Positions 54,459 to 63,927 of a stretch of 64,000 nucleotides of DNA are shown in pieces. Numbering within the stretch: the stretch's first letter is position 1; each line of letters opens with the position of its first letter. Position numbers and translations under genes: made by a program. The DNA is from UBA1413 sp964567485 (lineage in GTDB: Bacteria > Bacteroidota > Bacteroidia > Bacteroidales > Prolixibacteraceae): NCBI GenBank assembly GCA_964567485.1, contig CAZMMX010000009.1:22089-86088 (forward strand). Direction: 5' to 3'. The notes below the pieces were generated by a model, which saw only the letters and a program-made list of their open reading frames with translations, made no database searches and was not told the origin of the DNA.

Positions 54459-54507
54459 AAATGATCGCTTTTCTCAAAATCACGGGAAAAGCGATCATTT
54501 TTTCTTT
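54459..54507 (+). terminator. Very strong intrinsic terminator after GH105
   Basis: A perfect 15-pair stem (AAATGATCGCTTTTC with GAAAAGCGATCATTT) has a 12-base loop and is followed by TTTC and more pyrimidines. It begins 69 bases after the GH105 stop codon. Confidence 0.9.
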
Positions 54508-54646
54508 CAAACAGTTGCATATTCCGATAAATTAACGTAAATTGTATCTGAATATCTTATATTATATTAAGTATTTCCTGCCCGTCGACCAGCTGTATAT
54601 ATAGCAACAGGACGATGCTCGGTTGATAGTTCAGCAAATTTCACTC

Positions 54647-54677
54647 AAAACGCCGCATTCTGATGCGGCGTTTTTCC
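54647..54677 (-). terminator. Bidirectional intrinsic terminator
   Basis: AAAACGCCGCAT pairs perfectly with ATGCGGCGTTTT (12 pairs, four-base loop), with As on one side and Ts on the other, so it can act on both strands. On the minus strand it lies about 85 bases beyond the macroglobulin stop codon. Confidence 0.85.
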
Positions 54678-54762
54678 TTGTCCCCGGGAACCCTCCACTT
54701 TCTCCTGAAGGGAGGGGTCACACCTGAACTGCAACGTTAAAATCCTTCCTTTCTGAATCAGG

Positions 54763-57700
54763 TCATTCCACGGTGATTCTGCTTCCTCCCGAGTGGGCCG
54801 AGAATTCTGGGGCATACATACACTGGACCGTAGTAATGCCGTTTGAGAACTCTCCCTTGCGGGTAGCGTGCATCCTGACTTCAAAGACATGACTGCCTTT
54901 GGGCAGGTAACTGATGAAGAAGTTGGAAGAGGCGTCGAGGGTCGATTCATAGTACCCCAATCCGCCCTGCCAATGGTACCCCGACAAGACGTGGACAGGC
55001 TCCAGGGCTGAGGCCCGCATCTCTTTCAGGTGGATATATTCCATGTCGCGGTCGCTTTTTACAATGATGCGCACCACCACCTTATCGCCCACTTTGAGGG
55101 GTTTTTCCGCGCCAAAGGGTTCCAGTACCGGTCCCTGCGGGGTGTTGATCTCCCTGAAGAATTCCCTGGTCACCTCCAGGGGGGAGTGGGCAGGGGTGAC
55201 CTTGCCGGCCTCTTCGAAATACTGGTAGTAGCCCCCACCCCAGGCGGCACCGGGATTGGGATTACGGACTTCCAGGCGTGCCAGGTCCGGGGAGATTTCG
55301 TGGGCCTGGCGGGTGACCTTGAAGTATCCTGTTCCGGCTTCCGTGGGGGCACCCCCGGAAAGTAACGGATTCATCTGTTGCCCGCCGGCGGTAATGCTCA
55401 CTGGTTCTTCCCCGGCCAGCAGGTTGCCGCCCCGCATCAGCAAAGCCCAGACGGCCTCGGCGGTAGCCCGCGTGCTGCGCCAGTCCTGCGTCTGTTTCTG
55501 CTTCAGAAGCCACACCTTCAATTCTTCCACGGACCGGCTGTCGCCAGTGACTTCGTCGAAAGCTTCGACAAGAAGGGCCTGGCTCTCCACGGGAGCCTCA
55601 TACCACCGCCAGCCCCGGGGCTCATTACGCCAGTACATCCCCATCTCGTCGCTGTGGAGCGCGGTTTCCTTCAGCGAACGCAGGATCATAACAGGCAGCT
55701 TCTTATCGCCCATCCGGTGAAGGAACAAGGCCGTCATCCCCTTCATATAGTTGTTGGTGCCTGTCCAGTAACGGGCAGCCTGCGACCGGTAATAAGCCAC
55801 CATTTCCGCCATCCCGGCGGGGAAAGGATGATCACCGGTAAAATAAGAACGGGCATAGAAATAGTGGATGACCTCCTGGTCGAAATGGTTGGTGGTGAGG
55901 TAATCCTTCTCCTCCTTTTTCATTTTCGAAAATTTCGTCACCATCTCCCCATCGAGGTATTTCACAGCTTTGGTGATGATCTCCCGGGTAACCGGCATCT
56001 GCTCCCTGCTGATAACCCCGCGGCTGCTCATCCTTCCCAGTCCGGCTACAATATGCCGGGTGATATACTCGCTCTCGTGCATTCCCGGGAACCAGGGCCA
56101 TCCGCCACCGGGAGCCTGTTGTTGCTGAAGTTTGGTGAGGGCTTCTTTTTGTTCCGTGGCCATGCGTGTGGCATCGAAGAGCAGGGCCAGGTTATGCCGG
56201 CGTTCGCGGTCACCGGAGGCTTCCCTGACCCAGGGAGTCTCCTGCAGTTGTACCGAACGGAGCTCTTCATTCTTCTCCAGCGGGGAACGGAGGGCGCCAC
56301 CCTCTTGAAGTTTCCAGGCATCAAAAACGCGCCTGACTTCAGGATCGCTGGCAGCGATGTGCTGCGCCAGGGAATGGGCATAAAAGCGGCTGAAGAGTTG
56401 CTCAGAGCATTCATAGGGATAATCGGTCAGGTAGGGAAGGGCCTGCACGGCATACCAGGCGGGATTGGAGGAGAACTCCACCGTCATCCTGTAATTACGC
56501 CGGGTGCTCCCTGGTTTTCCTGAATCGGCCAACTGGTCGAAGCGAAAAGTGGCGTTACTCTTCCCCCGTACCGGCATAGGCAGAGTTTCGGTGACCAGGA
56601 GCCGGTCGGGAAGGAGCGCCAGGGGCGCCTCTTCGCCATCGGAGAAAGATCCTGACGTGGCGGTGATCCTGTAAACCACCGCCTGCAACCCCTCAGGAAC
56701 CACGATTGGCCATTCCACCGGAATACTGCCGTTCTGTTCCACGCTGAAGGGGACCACAGTGGAGCGGAGCCCCATCAAATGATCGACAGGTTCCATGGTC
56801 AGGGCGTCAAAAAAGTGAAGTTCCGCGGTACCCCTCAGGGAACGGCCTGAGAGATTCGAGATTTTAGCCGTAAAGGCCATGCTGTCGCCCTCCCTGAGGA
56901 AACGCGGAGGATGGGGAAAGATCATCAGCTCCCTGCGGGTGACCAGGAAGTGCTCCAGAGTGCCGGTCTGCAGATCTTTGGTATGGGCCAGGGCCATCAT
57001 CCTCCAGCGGGTCAGCGACTCCGGCATTTTGAACCTGAGGACGATTTCTCCCGCTTTGCCAGTCATCAGCCGGGGAAAGAAAAAAGCCGTCTCACTGAAG
57101 TCGGAGCGGGGTTTGGCCGGCGGCATGGCCGGGGGTTCCCCGCTGCCGGGACCGGAAGCCGCATCGCTGACGGAAGGGGTCTCCTCCACACTGTAAAAAA
57201 CGGCAGACTCATCACTCTCCTCGCTTTCAGCCACCGATGACATGGTCTGCACCCCACGGATCCTGATATTACCGCCTGACTGAACCCCCCGTTTCAGCAG
57301 GTGGCCATTTATGCCCCCCAGGGTATGATTCCACCACCGGAGCTGCTCGTACTGCCTGTGCACGGGAGCCTGATCGGGATGGGGAAAATAGTTTCTTTGC
57401 GCCCAGACGGGATTAAACCCGGCTCCTTCCCAAGTGACGGGATTACTGAAACTTCCATACAGGGAGAAAGGCCAGGCATGGCTGGTAAAAGCATCAAGGG
57501 AGGCGTCATACATTCCTGCCAGGAGTTCCGCCACGGCCGCATTTCCCTTGCTGTCGCGGATGGTGACCTGCCACTCCTCTTCCGAACCGGGTTCCAGGGC
57601 GCTGCGGAAACTCCCCGCCACGAGCTCCAGTTTTTTATGGGTAAAGGGAACCACGATGCGTGTGTTCTTCTTAAAGAGGCGGTTATGGCTCACCATCACC

Positions 57701-60700
57701 GTGGAAATGACGATATCGCCCCTGTCGGCTTCGGTGACCGGAATAGGGACGATGATTTGCCGCCCGTTGGGGCGGAGTGTTCTTCTCATGATCTCGCCCC
57801 CTTTGGATTCCGCTACCAGAAGGAGGGTAGCCCGGGCAAGGGGGGAAGAGACCAGAAAGGGTACCGTCTCTCCAGGTTCTGCCGTTGTTCTGAGGGGCAT
57901 GGCCACCAGGGGGTCATGAAGGGTTGATTTTCCCTCCTCAGGACGGAAAAGTTGGAATACCTGCGAGTGGACCACCTCCTTCCCCGAAAGATCCCTGGCC
58001 TTGATCTCGAGCAGGTAGTGTCCGGGGTTGAGGCCGGCAGGAATCGAAAAGAGCGAATCACGGGGAGTCTCAAAAGAAGCCTTGAAGACCACCTTACCTT
58101 GTGGCCAGGTGGTGGCGTCATCATCGTTGTCGTAGTTCTCCCCCGGAAAGGAACGGGTAAACTCCTCCCTGGTCATGGTAAACCTGTCGGGCCTGGCCCA
58201 CCTGCGTTTAAAGAGCACCCCGCCGGGGTTTTTCAGGCTCCTGATGATAAGGGACCCCCGGGCCGCAAGGGTTTCTCCGCCGGGATTGGTCACCATCAGG
58301 GAAACCTCTCTGCCGGAAATGGCGTTAACCAGTTCACCGAGGCTGGTGCTGACCAAAAAGGGCGCAAAGGCAGCCACCACGGAGGTCTCCCCGCTGTGGG
58401 TTTCCCCGGTGATATCGGTCACGTCGGCATAGAGGGTATAAGTAAAGAGAGCCGATGAGGAAGGAGAAAGCTCAGGATCGGGGAAAGCGGTGAAAAGAAT
58501 GGTAAACTCCCCGGAAGGAGAGGTATGGGTGACGCCGGAGGCCATTTCCGCAGACTGCGTTGGAGGAAATCCGGGATCCCACCACCGGGGGAAAGGGAAC
58601 CGGGCATGGCGTACCACCCTGAATGTCACCTGGGCGCCGTCAACGCCATTGCCGGCATAATTCAACACCTTCCCTTGCGTGGTCACCGTTTCCCCGAGCT
58701 GGCAGGTACCGCTGGCAGGTAAGAAGGTGACCTCGAACCGGGGCCGCTTGTACTCCTCCACCCTGATGGTGGTACTGCCATGGTCGCACGAGAGGGTCAT
58801 CTGCCCTGTCAAAACCCCTTTGGGGGCTACGAAGGAGCCTTCGAAAGAGCCGAAATCATTGCTTATCATTTCCCGGGAAGTCACCAGCTGGCCGTTGGCA
58901 TCGGTGAATTTCACAGTCACCGGGAACCCACTTCTGATCTCCCTCAGGTCACCCTTCATTCTGATAACTATTCCCTTGTAAAAGATGGTTTGTCCGGGCC
59001 GGTAAATGGAGCGGTCGGTGAAAAACCATACCTGTGTCTCCTCTTCCGGCGGGGAGATGGTGTGGTACCCCCTGTAGAATGAGGGCGACAGGGTGGTCTC
59101 CCCCCGTGCCGTCAGTTCATAATAGCAGGAGCTCACCCTTGTATCGGCGGGAAAGGAGAGTTGTGCTGCCCCCTCCTTATCGGTGACCGTGCGCGGTCCA
59201 GGCTGGGCGACTTGTTTACGGGCCCGCTGGTCATATTTCATGAACCAGGGCTGAATGGTCACTCCCGGAACAGGCTCCCCGGTAAGACGGTCGAGGACCA
59301 GCAACTCACCGGACCTATCAGGGCTGCCGTTTTGCTGCCGGGTCACCAGGGTCAGGCGGGTACTCCAGAGCGTGTACCACCTGATTTCCGACTCTTCTGC
59401 AAAATTCTCCGACGTCGACGCCAGAAGCATATAAAATCCCGGGCGAAGAGCGGGGATCCTGACTTCGGTGCGGTGGGTCTGAAAATCACCGTCTCCAGGC
59501 AGCGGCTGGCTCCATTGTGCCAGGGGGCTCTTTCCCAACACGGATTTTAGTTTATCATTCCCGGTCATCTGAAGGTGCTGGCCATTCTTGCCGGGGTCCA
59601 GGGTGACGATCCTGAAAAAGAGGGTCTCCACATTGCGGTATTCGACGGAAGCCAGGGAAGGCTGCCCGGGAATCACCTCCCCGAGGCCGCTGATCTGCAG
59701 AAGGGGCGATTTTATTTGGCTGACCACGGCCAGACAGTTGCGGGCTCCCGTGGTTCCGGAGAAACGGGCGGCTGCCCTTTCTGCCAGCTCCAAAGCCTCC
59801 CTGACTTCCCACTTGTGAAGGTCAGAAATCAGCGGCTTGTATTTATACCCCTGCTGCTGAATTTGTTGAGCCAGGGGATAGACAATTTCTGCATATTCCG
59901 GAATGTTTTCATGTTGACCGGCCAGGTGGCGCAGAGCCCCGATATAAAGCTGCTCCTTCTCCTGAAGGGTACATTTCTGGTGGACGAACGCGAGCCGCTG
60001 AAGGTCGGCATCGATAAAGGCTGCCACAGGGCCCTTTTCCCGGAAAAGGAGGAGTTCCCGGAAAATCTCCAGGGCGATGTAATCAAAGGATAAGGGATCC
60101 GGAGCAGGAACCACCTGGCGGGCGAACTGCCCGGCCGGGGCAAAATAGAATTCCTGATCTACCCTGAAATCCCCGGCACCCTGCCGGGTCGAGGGATGGT
60201 TGGCCGTGAAGAATCCGATGGCCCTGAAAGCCAGGAGGTCATACAGGGTGGGGCGTAATTTCCGGGTATCCACCTCTCCTTCCAGGATTTCCCCGAATTC
60301 CTCCACGCTGGTATTCTGCAGCACGTCTGCTTCAGAAAGAGAGAGCAGGTAATGACGTGCGGCCGTCTCCATGAACATTTTGCCGTCCCACGATGCCATA
60401 TCCTCAGGAAGATCCCCCGACACCGGGGTTCGCTGGTCGATCAGCCACCTGTTTTGTTGGTAATAACCGGCATAGAGCTGCGCCAGCACTGAAGAGAGGA
60501 TCTGCCATACAGGGCTCCCTGCGGCCTCCATTTCCGACCTGACAAACTCCAATGATTTTTTGGGACCTTCTTCCAGAAAGGAGGATTCCAGGCTGACCTT
60601 CATCAGAAGGGCTTTGATGGCCTGACCGTCTGAATGCGCCCTTTTGCTCTCCTCATAAATTACGGTCACCTTGTCGAGGGCCGACTGCAGGAGTCCCTGG

Positions 60701-60804
60701 CTGATAAGGGTATCCACCTCATTCCATCGGGCGGCTTCATCTTTCTGTGCCATCATACCAAGTGCCATAAAGGTGAATAGCAAACACAAAACCAGTTTTT
60801 GCAT
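54763..60804 (-). CDS. Alpha-2-macroglobulin family protein with thioester motif
   Basis: From ATG 60804 this is 2013 residues. The first frame ATG at 60888 is 28 codons earlier but precedes the signal peptide MQKLVLCLLFTFMALGMMAQ. A long helical N-terminal region (to about 370) precedes macroglobulin beta-sandwich domains, including MG2 (WFFTDRSIYRPGQTIFYKGI). A plug-like spacer (GGNIRIRGVQ) follows, then the A2M domain (FFFPRLMTGKAGEIVLRFKM, near 1240) and the thioester domain with CSEQ at C1466 (YPYECSEQLFSRFY). In the characterised bacterial homologues the Cys-Gln thioester traps attacking proteases covalently, protecting the envelope. No lipobox is seen. The usual pbpC partner is absent, and a secreted M28 peptidase is encoded nearby instead. 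Confidence 0.92.
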   Translation of the reverse strand: MQKLVLCLLFTFMALGMMAQKDEAARWNEVDTLISQGLLQSALDKVTVIYEESKRAHSDGQAIKALLMKVSLESSFLEEGPKKSLEFVRSEMEAAGSPVWQILSSVLAQLYAGYYQQNRWLIDQRTPVSGDLPEDMASWDGKMFMETAARHYLLSLSEADVLQNTSVEEFGEILEGEVDTRKLRPTLYDLLAFRAIGFFTANHPSTRQGAGDFRVDQEFYFAPAGQFARQVVPAPDPLSFDYIALEIFRELLLFREKGPVAAFIDADLQRLAFVHQKCTLQEKEQLYIGALRHLAGQHENIPEYAEIVYPLAQQIQQQGYKYKPLISDLHKWEVREALELAERAAARFSGTTGARNCLAVVSQIKSPLLQISGLGEVIPGQPSLASVEYRNVETLFFRIVTLDPGKNGQHLQMTGNDKLKSVLGKSPLAQWSQPLPGDGDFQTHRTEVRIPALRPGFYMLLASTSENFAEESEIRWYTLWSTRLTLVTRQQNGSPDRSGELLVLDRLTGEPVPGVTIQPWFMKYDQRARKQVAQPGPRTVTDKEGAAQLSFPADTRVSSCYYELTARGETTLSPSFYRGYHTISPPEEETQVWFFTDRSIYRPGQTIFYKGIVIRMKGDLREIRSGFPVTVKFTDANGQLVTSREMISNDFGSFEGSFVAPKGVLTGQMTLSCDHGSTTIRVEEYKRPRFEVTFLPASGTCQLGETVTTQGKVLNYAGNGVDGAQVTFRVVRHARFPFPRWWDPGFPPTQSAEMASGVTHTSPSGEFTILFTAFPDPELSPSSSALFTYTLYADVTDITGETHSGETSVVAAFAPFLVSTSLGELVNAISGREVSLMVTNPGGETLAARGSLIIRSLKNPGGVLFKRRWARPDRFTMTREEFTRSFPGENYDNDDDATTWPQGKVVFKASFETPRDSLFSIPAGLNPGHYLLEIKARDLSGKEVVHSQVFQLFRPEEGKSTLHDPLVAMPLRTTAEPGETVPFLVSSPLARATLLLVAESKGGEIMRRTLRPNGRQIIVPIPVTEADRGDIVISTVMVSHNRLFKKNTRIVVPFTHKKLELVAGSFRSALEPGSEEEWQVTIRDSKGNAAVAELLAGMYDASLDAFTSHAWPFSLYGSFSNPVTWEGAGFNPVWAQRNYFPHPDQAPVHRQYEQLRWWNHTLGGINGHLLKRGVQSGGNIRIRGVQTMSSVAESEESDESAVFYSVEETPSVSDAASGPGSGEPPAMPPAKPRSDFSETAFFFPRLMTGKAGEIVLRFKMPESLTRWRMMALAHTKDLQTGTLEHFLVTRRELMIFPHPPRFLREGDSMAFTAKISNLSGRSLRGTAELHFFDALTMEPVDHLMGLRSTVVPFSVEQNGSIPVEWPIVVPEGLQAVVYRITATSGSFSDGEEAPLALLPDRLLVTETLPMPVRGKSNATFRFDQLADSGKPGSTRRNYRMTVEFSSNPAWYAVQALPYLTDYPYECSEQLFSRFYAHSLAQHIAASDPEVRRVFDAWKLQEGGALRSPLEKNEELRSVQLQETPWVREASGDRERRHNLALLFDATRMATEQKEALTKLQQQQAPGGGWPWFPGMHESEYITRHIVAGLGRMSSRGVISREQMPVTREIITKAVKYLDGEMVTKFSKMKKEEKDYLTTNHFDQEVIHYFYARSYFTGDHPFPAGMAEMVAYYRSQAARYWTGTNNYMKGMTALFLHRMGDKKLPVMILRSLKETALHSDEMGMYWRNEPRGWRWYEAPVESQALLVEAFDEVTGDSRSVEELKVWLLKQKQTQDWRSTRATAEAVWALLMRGGNLLAGEEPVSITAGGQQMNPLLSGGAPTEAGTGYFKVTRQAHEISPDLARLEVRNPNPGAAWGGGYYQYFEEAGKVTPAHSPLEVTREFFREINTPQGPVLEPFGAEKPLKVGDKVVVRIIVKSDRDMEYIHLKEMRASALEPVHVLSGYHWQGGLGYYESTLDASSNFFISYLPKGSHVFEVRMHATRKGEFSNGITTVQCMYAPEFSAHSGGSRITVE

Positions 60805-60947
60805 ATGAATCAATGTTTTGTCCCATTTTCTAATATACGCATAATTGGGTTCAGGGGTGCTGGAGATGAGGGAATTCATCTTCTGCAACCATGAACCGGA
60901 GGATTTCAGGTCAAAAACAGTGCCTGAAATTTTTGGGGCCGGGAGAA

Positions 60948-60989
60948 ACGGCAGCAGCGCGGTCCGGGAAAACCGAACCGCGCTGCCGT
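60948..60989 (-). terminator. Hairpin terminator after the DUF6263-like gene
   Basis: ACGGCAG-CAG-CGCGGT pairs with ACCGCGCTGCCGT (13 pairs with a three-base bulge) around a 13-base loop. On the minus strand it lies about 30 bases after the stop codon at 61020 and is followed by TTTCTC, a weak U-tract. It may separate this gene from the macroglobulin gene. Confidence 0.55.
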
Positions 60990-61019
60990 GAGTTTAAAAG
61001 AAGGTAAATCTTACGTTCC

Positions 61020-61856
61020 CTATTCCTTTGAAAATTTGATGATGATTTTAATGCTCTGGGTCATGGGAACGGTCATGTTCTGAGGGCCGGAAATGGCCAC
61101 ACTCAATTCCATCTCAGTATCATCCTCGGTATAGACAATCATCGAGAGTTCCGGGTCGAAGAGCGAATACCCCGCCACTTTAGCGTTCCCCTCGACAAAC
61201 ATTTCCATACCCGATTGTTCGCCCTTTCCGGTCACGCCGATGGTTCCCGTGCTGGTGATTTTGAAGTATTCCTTTCCATCACGGCTCTCCCTGCCCACCA
61301 GGGTATATTCATTCTCGATGGCCATTTCGAGGCCAAAGGGTGTGCCGGGTGTGGAATTCTTGGTTTCGGTATAGCTTTCGCTCCACGATTCCCCCACTTT
61401 CACCTCCTTGCCAGGCAGGGACCTGAGTCTTCCGGGTTCCATCTGGTTGACCAGTGCGGCCACCTCCGATGAGTCGACCCTTGCGGAAGAGATCACCTTT
61501 CCGGTGGGGGAAACGACGATACGCGAGGACTCCTTAATATCCTTAAGAGTCATGGTGGTGTCCTTCCCCATAGCGGCCTGGTGTACCGTTAACTCTTCGA
61601 CTGACAGCAATGCAGTGGCATTTCCTTCCGACGTAACGGCCTCCACCGCCATGTGGCTAACTCCTGAGATTTCACCCAATACCTTGACCTCCTGGCCCAT
61701 CACGGACTGCATGGTATTTTGGGTAATCTCAATTTTCTGGAGAAAACGGTCTCCCTCTTTCATTCCGTATTTCAGCATGACGGATTCCTGGGAAACGGCT
61801 GACAGGCCAAAGAGCATCAGCGCAAGAAATGATAAAGAACTCAGTAAATTTTTCAT
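61020..61856 (-). CDS. Secreted DUF6263-like protein
   Basis: This 278-residue protein has a signal peptide (LLSSLSFLALMLFGLSAVSQ). The rest alternates beta-strands with the pattern YGMKEGDRFLQKIEITQNTMQSVMG, then SRIVVSPTGKVISSARVDSSEVAALVNQM, LPGKEVKVGESW and YTLVGRESRDGKEYFKITSTGTI. This matches my recollection of DUF6263, a family of periplasmic lipid-binding-like beta proteins with no known activity. No catalytic motif is visible. It lies between the M28 peptidase (61 bases upstream) and the macroglobulin gene on the same strand, with a hairpin after it. Confidence 0.7.
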   Translation of the reverse strand: MKNLLSSLSFLALMLFGLSAVSQESVMLKYGMKEGDRFLQKIEITQNTMQSVMGQEVKVLGEISGVSHMAVEAVTSEGNATALLSVEELTVHQAAMGKDTTMTLKDIKESSRIVVSPTGKVISSARVDSSEVAALVNQMEPGRLRSLPGKEVKVGESWSESYTETKNSTPGTPFGLEMAIENEYTLVGRESRDGKEYFKITSTGTIGVTGKGEQSGMEMFVEGNAKVAGYSLFDPELSMIVYTEDDTEMELSVAISGPQNMTVPMTQSIKIIIKFSKE

Positions 61857-61917
61857 GTTTTTTAAATTATAACTTTAATTTGGTAAATTTCTGGAAATCC
61901 TTCCGGAATTTTCCCCG

Positions 61918-63495
61918 TCATGGATTGATCTCAAGGGTGAGATTATCCCCGGCGATCTTCCAGGCGGTTAAAAAAGTAAGGGCAGCCACCCTGGCGGCCT
62001 TTTCGGGATCGACAGAGGCGGGGTCGTCGCTGACCTTATGGTAATCGTCATGTATTCCGGTGGTGATATTGACCGCGGAAACACCCTCTTTGAAAAAATT
62101 ATAGTGGTCGCTTCTGGTGAAGTGGTCCTCCTCTTCCGGGGTGTTTTTCAACCCCAGGTTCTCCGATTCCCGGAGCAGGATCTCTGCCAGGTCAGGATTA
62201 TGTTTCATCCCGCTGATCTGAAGGGTATCGGTTCCATTGCGGCTGATCATATCGAGGTTAAGCATGACCACGGTTTTATCGAGAGGGAGCAGCGGGTTCC
62301 GGCAATAGTGTTTTGATCCGTAGAGGCCCAATTCTTCCCCTGCAAAAAGGATAAAGAGGATGCTGCGTGAGGGTCTTTTCTTCATGGTTTTAAAGGCGCG
62401 GGCCACGGCCATAACTCCGGCAGTTCCTGAGGCGTTGTCGTCGGCTCCGTTAAAAATGGGATCCTCCCCCTCTTTGGCATTTTTCAGAAACCCTATATGG
62501 TCGTAATGGCCTCCGACCACCACCACTTCGTTCTTCAGTTTCCGGTGTTTTCCTTCGATCATGCCCACCACATTCCTGGCCGTGAAATGTTCAAGGGTCA
62601 GTGCTGTTCTCAGGGTGCATTCCGTTCCGGGAAATTCAAAGGAGTGGGGAGCCAGCGAGGCATCCATCAGGCGCTGTATGTTTTTGAGAGAATCGATGTT
62701 CCCGAAGAGGGCTTTAATGACCGTTTCCCCGACCTGAACAAAAGGAAGGTGTTCACTTTTCCCGGAGAGTTCCACGGGGAGGTTATTGCTGGGCAGGAAT
62801 TTCGAGAGTCCCGGCCAGGGGTACCCCTGTGGTGTCAACAGCATGTGGTTCAGGGGATCGGTGACCAGAAGGATCCCAATGGCACCATGGCTCCGGGCAT
62901 TCTCCAATTTCACGGCAAACAGGGAGTGGGAGGTCTCCTCAAGGCCTTTGAAGCGGGAAGTGGAATCCTTCTCCCCCGGCTCATGTTTCATGATCAGAAC
63001 GATCTTCCCCTTGACATCCACATCTTTGTAATCATCGTAACCATACTCCGGCGCAGTGATGCCATACCCCGCAAAGACCAGCGATGAACGAACCAAGGTG
63101 TCGGCAGTCAGGTCAAACGGGGTATAGTCGCTTTTCAGCCTGAAATTTCGGGTTTTGCCCTCCCTGGCAATGGAAAAAAGACACCCCTCCTGGTCAAGGT
63201 TGGTGGTCTGCAGGGGTACCTCCTGAAAACGAAGACCCCTTACCGGGGCAATGCCCAGCGAGGTAAACTCCGCAGCGAGGTATTCAGCAGCCCTGTCAAG
63301 CTCAGGACTGGGGGTGTTCCGCCCTTTCATGGAGTCGGAAGCAAGATAACCGATGTGCTGTTCCATCAGTTCAGGGGTAATCACAGAAAGCGCTTTTCCC
63401 ATCTTTTGAGCCCTGAGAAAGTAAGGGCTCAGGAGGAAAACAAACAGGGAAAAAAGGAAGAACGACCCTTTTAACCCATTCGACAGAAGTTTCAT
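61918..63495 (-). CDS. M28 family zinc aminopeptidase with PA insert, secreted
   Basis: This 525-residue protein has a signal peptide (GSFFLFSLFVFLLSPYFLRAQ). The N-terminal part (SDSMKGRNTPSPELDRAAEYLAAEF) is typical of secreted M28 peptidases of Bacteroidota. A protease-associated domain insert follows (FAGYGITAPEYGYDDYKDVDVKGKIVLIM, RSHGAIGILLVTDP). The two-zinc site is present: GGHYDHIG (His330), NGADDNASG, catalytic Glu and ligand in FAGEELGLYGS, NLDMISRNG, and the last His in IHDDYHKVSDD. It should release N-terminal amino acids from peptides in the periplasm or outside. It heads a minus-strand group with the DUF6263-like and macroglobulin genes. Confidence 0.92.
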   Translation of the reverse strand: MKLLSNGLKGSFFLFSLFVFLLSPYFLRAQKMGKALSVITPELMEQHIGYLASDSMKGRNTPSPELDRAAEYLAAEFTSLGIAPVRGLRFQEVPLQTTNLDQEGCLFSIAREGKTRNFRLKSDYTPFDLTADTLVRSSLVFAGYGITAPEYGYDDYKDVDVKGKIVLIMKHEPGEKDSTSRFKGLEETSHSLFAVKLENARSHGAIGILLVTDPLNHMLLTPQGYPWPGLSKFLPSNNLPVELSGKSEHLPFVQVGETVIKALFGNIDSLKNIQRLMDASLAPHSFEFPGTECTLRTALTLEHFTARNVVGMIEGKHRKLKNEVVVVGGHYDHIGFLKNAKEGEDPIFNGADDNASGTAGVMAVARAFKTMKKRPSRSILFILFAGEELGLYGSKHYCRNPLLPLDKTVVMLNLDMISRNGTDTLQISGMKHNPDLAEILLRESENLGLKNTPEEEDHFTRSDHYNFFKEGVSAVNITTGIHDDYHKVSDDPASVDPEKAARVAALTFLTAWKIAGDNLTLEINP

Positions 63496-63927
63496 TAGCA
63501 GTTGATTTTTCTTATTGGACTCTGGTATTTACCAATCGTTACACTACGGGATGTTTTTTTGTGTCTGCTCCCGGGCAGACTGCTCCCTGCAGGGGTCCCA
63601 TTTCCATGATCGATAGAGGTCCTTTTTTGTAAAAAAGAATTCCCTTTTACTTCATCAAAAAAGATCTTTGAAAAGGCACCCCCATAAGCGCCCTTTCAGT
63701 CATCGGAGTGGCATGAAATTTGGAGAAAGGGAACATCATCTTTAAACCGAAACGAACTCTCCATAAACTGTGCACAATAAAAAATAATATGTAATTTTAT
63801 TCTCTTAAATATAATAAAAAGATGAAATACCTATTCAAGTTATTATGCCCCAACAGCGATGATTAGCCACATGGGTAATGCATGTGTTTTGCGTGATTAA
63901 CCAGAATAGCAAAAAAAATTTAGACAG
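63496..63927. other. Divergent intergenic region, AT-rich
   Basis: No convincing gene is seen in these 432 bases. Near 63563-63580 there is a small hairpin (GTCTGC/GCAGAC). Around 63777-63830 the sequence becomes very AT-rich, with TAATTTTA one mismatch from the -7 consensus. A 14-codon frame beginning at 63823 (MKYLFKLLCPNSDD) precedes the next gene but has nothing to mark it as real. The region must hold promoters for both the M28 gene and the gene starting at 63928. Confidence 0.6.

Larger units (their letters stand above)
54390..54762. other. Convergent intergenic region with two terminators
   Basis: No gene is supported in these 373 bases. It holds one terminator for the plus-strand GH105 unit (54459-54507) and a second, bidirectional one (54647-54677) that suits the minus-strand macroglobulin gene. 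Between them lie about 140 AT-rich bases in which I see no tRNA, promoter pair or frame. Confidence 0.8.

Noticed and set aside
54507..54647. Possible small RNA or tRNA between the two terminators
   Set aside because: No cloverleaf, no conserved GGTTC loop and no promoter pair could be found in the AT-rich stretch.
63540..63600. GTCTGC/GCAGAC hairpin as a terminator of the M28 gene or its neighbour
   Set aside because: It lies upstream of the M28 start rather than after a gene, and no T-run follows on either strand.
63823..63867. 14-codon frame as a leader peptide before the gene at 63928
   Set aside because: There is no ribosome-binding or attenuator structure after it, and a frame this short is expected by chance in AT-rich DNA.
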